Positions 6,223 to 6,955 of a stretch of 6,955 nt of DNA are shown piece by piece. Each line of letters starts with the position of its first letter. The first letter of the stretch is position 1. This DNA comes from Verrucomicrobiota bacterium (GTDB lineage Bacteria > Verrucomicrobiota > Verrucomicrobiia > Opitutales > Opitutaceae), in the NCBI GenBank assembly GCA_023430825.1, contig JAEYYL010000134.1, forward strand, positions 1 to 6,955, in the 5' to 3' direction. The position numbers and the translations under genes are program-made. Below the pieces are notes generated by a model. The model saw only the letters and a program-made list of their open reading frames with translations, did not search any database and had not been told where the DNA came from.

Positions 6223-6955
6223 TTGTCCAAAAAGTAACCGCGTTGTTTGTCCGAAATCGGCAGCGACGCCTTCTCCATCACCTTCAACAGGTCCTCCCAG
6301 ATCATCCGCTTCGAGCGGTTCGATTGGTTGCGCAAAATATAACTCGGGTGATAGGTCACCATCAGCGGTTTCCCGGCAAACTCGTGCCAGCGCCCGCGCA
6401 CTTCGCCCAGCGCCTTGAACGATCCCGCGCCGAGCAACCCTTGCGTCGCGGTCGAGCCCAGCGCCACGATCAACTCGGGATTCACGATCTCGATCTGCGC
6501 GCGCAGATACGGCAGGCAGTAGCGCATCTCCTGATCGGTCGGCGGACGATTCCCGTATTGAACGCCGCTGGCATTCAGCGGCATTTCCGGCCGCCAATTC
6601 ATGATGTTTCCAATGTAAACATCGCTGCGTTGTAGTCCCATCGCTCCGATCATTTTCGTGAGCAATTGTCCCGCAGGTCCCACAAACGGTTCCCCCTGGA
6701 CTTCCTCTTCCGCCCCCGGGGCCTCCCCAACGAACATGATCTTCGCGTCGAGGCTGCCGACACCGAGCACGACTTTTTTGCCCGGCCGCACGTGCGCGAG
6801 GCACACCGGATCGCCCAACACCCGCTCGCGCAACGCCGCGAGCTTCGCCGGCTTGTCACCGTCCGGCAGCGTGAACGGCGTCGGCGCCGGAATCGTTTCG
6901 TCCACCGGCGCCGCCTTCGCCGCCTCCGCCGGAGGGCCGAGCTCCCGCGAGGCCG
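6219..6955 (-). CDS. Uracil-DNA glycosylase, family 4-like, with most Fe-S cysteines missing (5' end at or beyond the window edge)
   Basis: Removes uracil from DNA as the first step of base-excision repair. The first in-frame start is GTG 6905 (228 residues), but the frame is open to the window edge through an Ala/Pro-rich stretch, so the true start is probably outside. Numbering from GTG 6905, motif A is GEAPGAEEE (60-68), followed by EPFVGPAGQLL (72-82) and NWRP (103-106). GNRPPT and the segment ending RYCLPYL come next, then ELIVALGSTA (144-153) and the second active-site motif HPSYILRN (186-193). Family 4 enzymes normally hold a 4Fe-4S cluster through four Cys. Only C35 and C130 are present here, and the usual 'KCRP' position is W104. 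UDGX is less likely because its KRRIH loop is absent. The stop codon overlaps the opgG start as ATGA, so the repair gene and the glucan genes appear to share a transcript. Confidence 0.88.
   Translation of the reverse strand, partial: ASRELGPPAEAAKAAPVDETIPAPTPFTLPDGDKPAKLAALRERVLGDPVCLAHVRPGKKVVLGVGSLDAKIMFVGEAPGAEEEVQGEPFVGPAGQLLTKMIGAMGLQRSDVYIGNIMNWRPEMPLNASGVQYGNRPPTDQEMRYCLPYLRAQIEIVNPELIVALGSTATQGLLGAGSFKALGEVRGRWHEFAGKPLMVTYHPSYILRNQSNRSKRMIWEDLLKVMEKASLPISDKQRGYFLDK

Noticed and set aside
6223..6804. Extension of opgG to an upstream start at 6804
   Set aside because: The extension overlaps the glycosylase out of frame and would bury the signal peptide about 190 residues inside the protein; ATG 6222 with ATGA overlap fits much better.

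Overview
The window is GC-rich, densely packed bacterial chromosome. The gene set and order point to a verrucomicrobial, probably Opitutaceae-like, organism. The pointers are an opgG - small membrane gene - opgH cluster, a family-4-type uracil-DNA glycosylase of the subtype with an 'IMNWRP' motif, and the tail of a BatA-type/glutamine-amidotransferase-like membrane gene coupled to a caspase-fold-like secreted protein. This placement rests on recalled family resemblance, not on a search.

Layout. On the + strand, bases 1-575 are the 3' end of a membrane-anchored protein gene. Its stop codon overlaps, as GTGA, the start of a secreted caspase/C13-fold-like protein (572-1690). That protein keeps the His motif but has no Cys at the expected catalytic position. 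A convergent gap of 9 bases follows. On the - strand, read right to left, come a uracil-DNA glycosylase open at the window edge (6955-6219), opgG/mdoG (6222-4624, ATGA overlap with the glycosylase), an unrecognised tail-anchored protein (4583-3975) and opgH/mdoH (3847-1700). OpgH is the inner-membrane glucosyltransferase that builds the glucan backbone, and OpgG is the periplasmic glucan-processing partner. The small protein between them is a candidate accessory factor.

The most unusual content is repetitive. Two copies of one REP doublet (REPIN-like, about 80 bases, two inverted GTAGGAGC-headed palindromes) lie at 592-670 and 6105-6184. Both sit inside coding sequence, both keep the reading frame open, and both lie between the start codon and the hydrophobic core of a signal peptide, in two unrelated exported-protein genes. 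A second family of REP doublet (GTGGCTC head, GGGAT tail) fills the gap between the small membrane gene and opgH at 3874-3949. Its two arms have different but individually self-complementary stems.

There is no gene-free stretch over 300 bases, and I see no tRNA, rRNA, CRISPR array or transposase gene.
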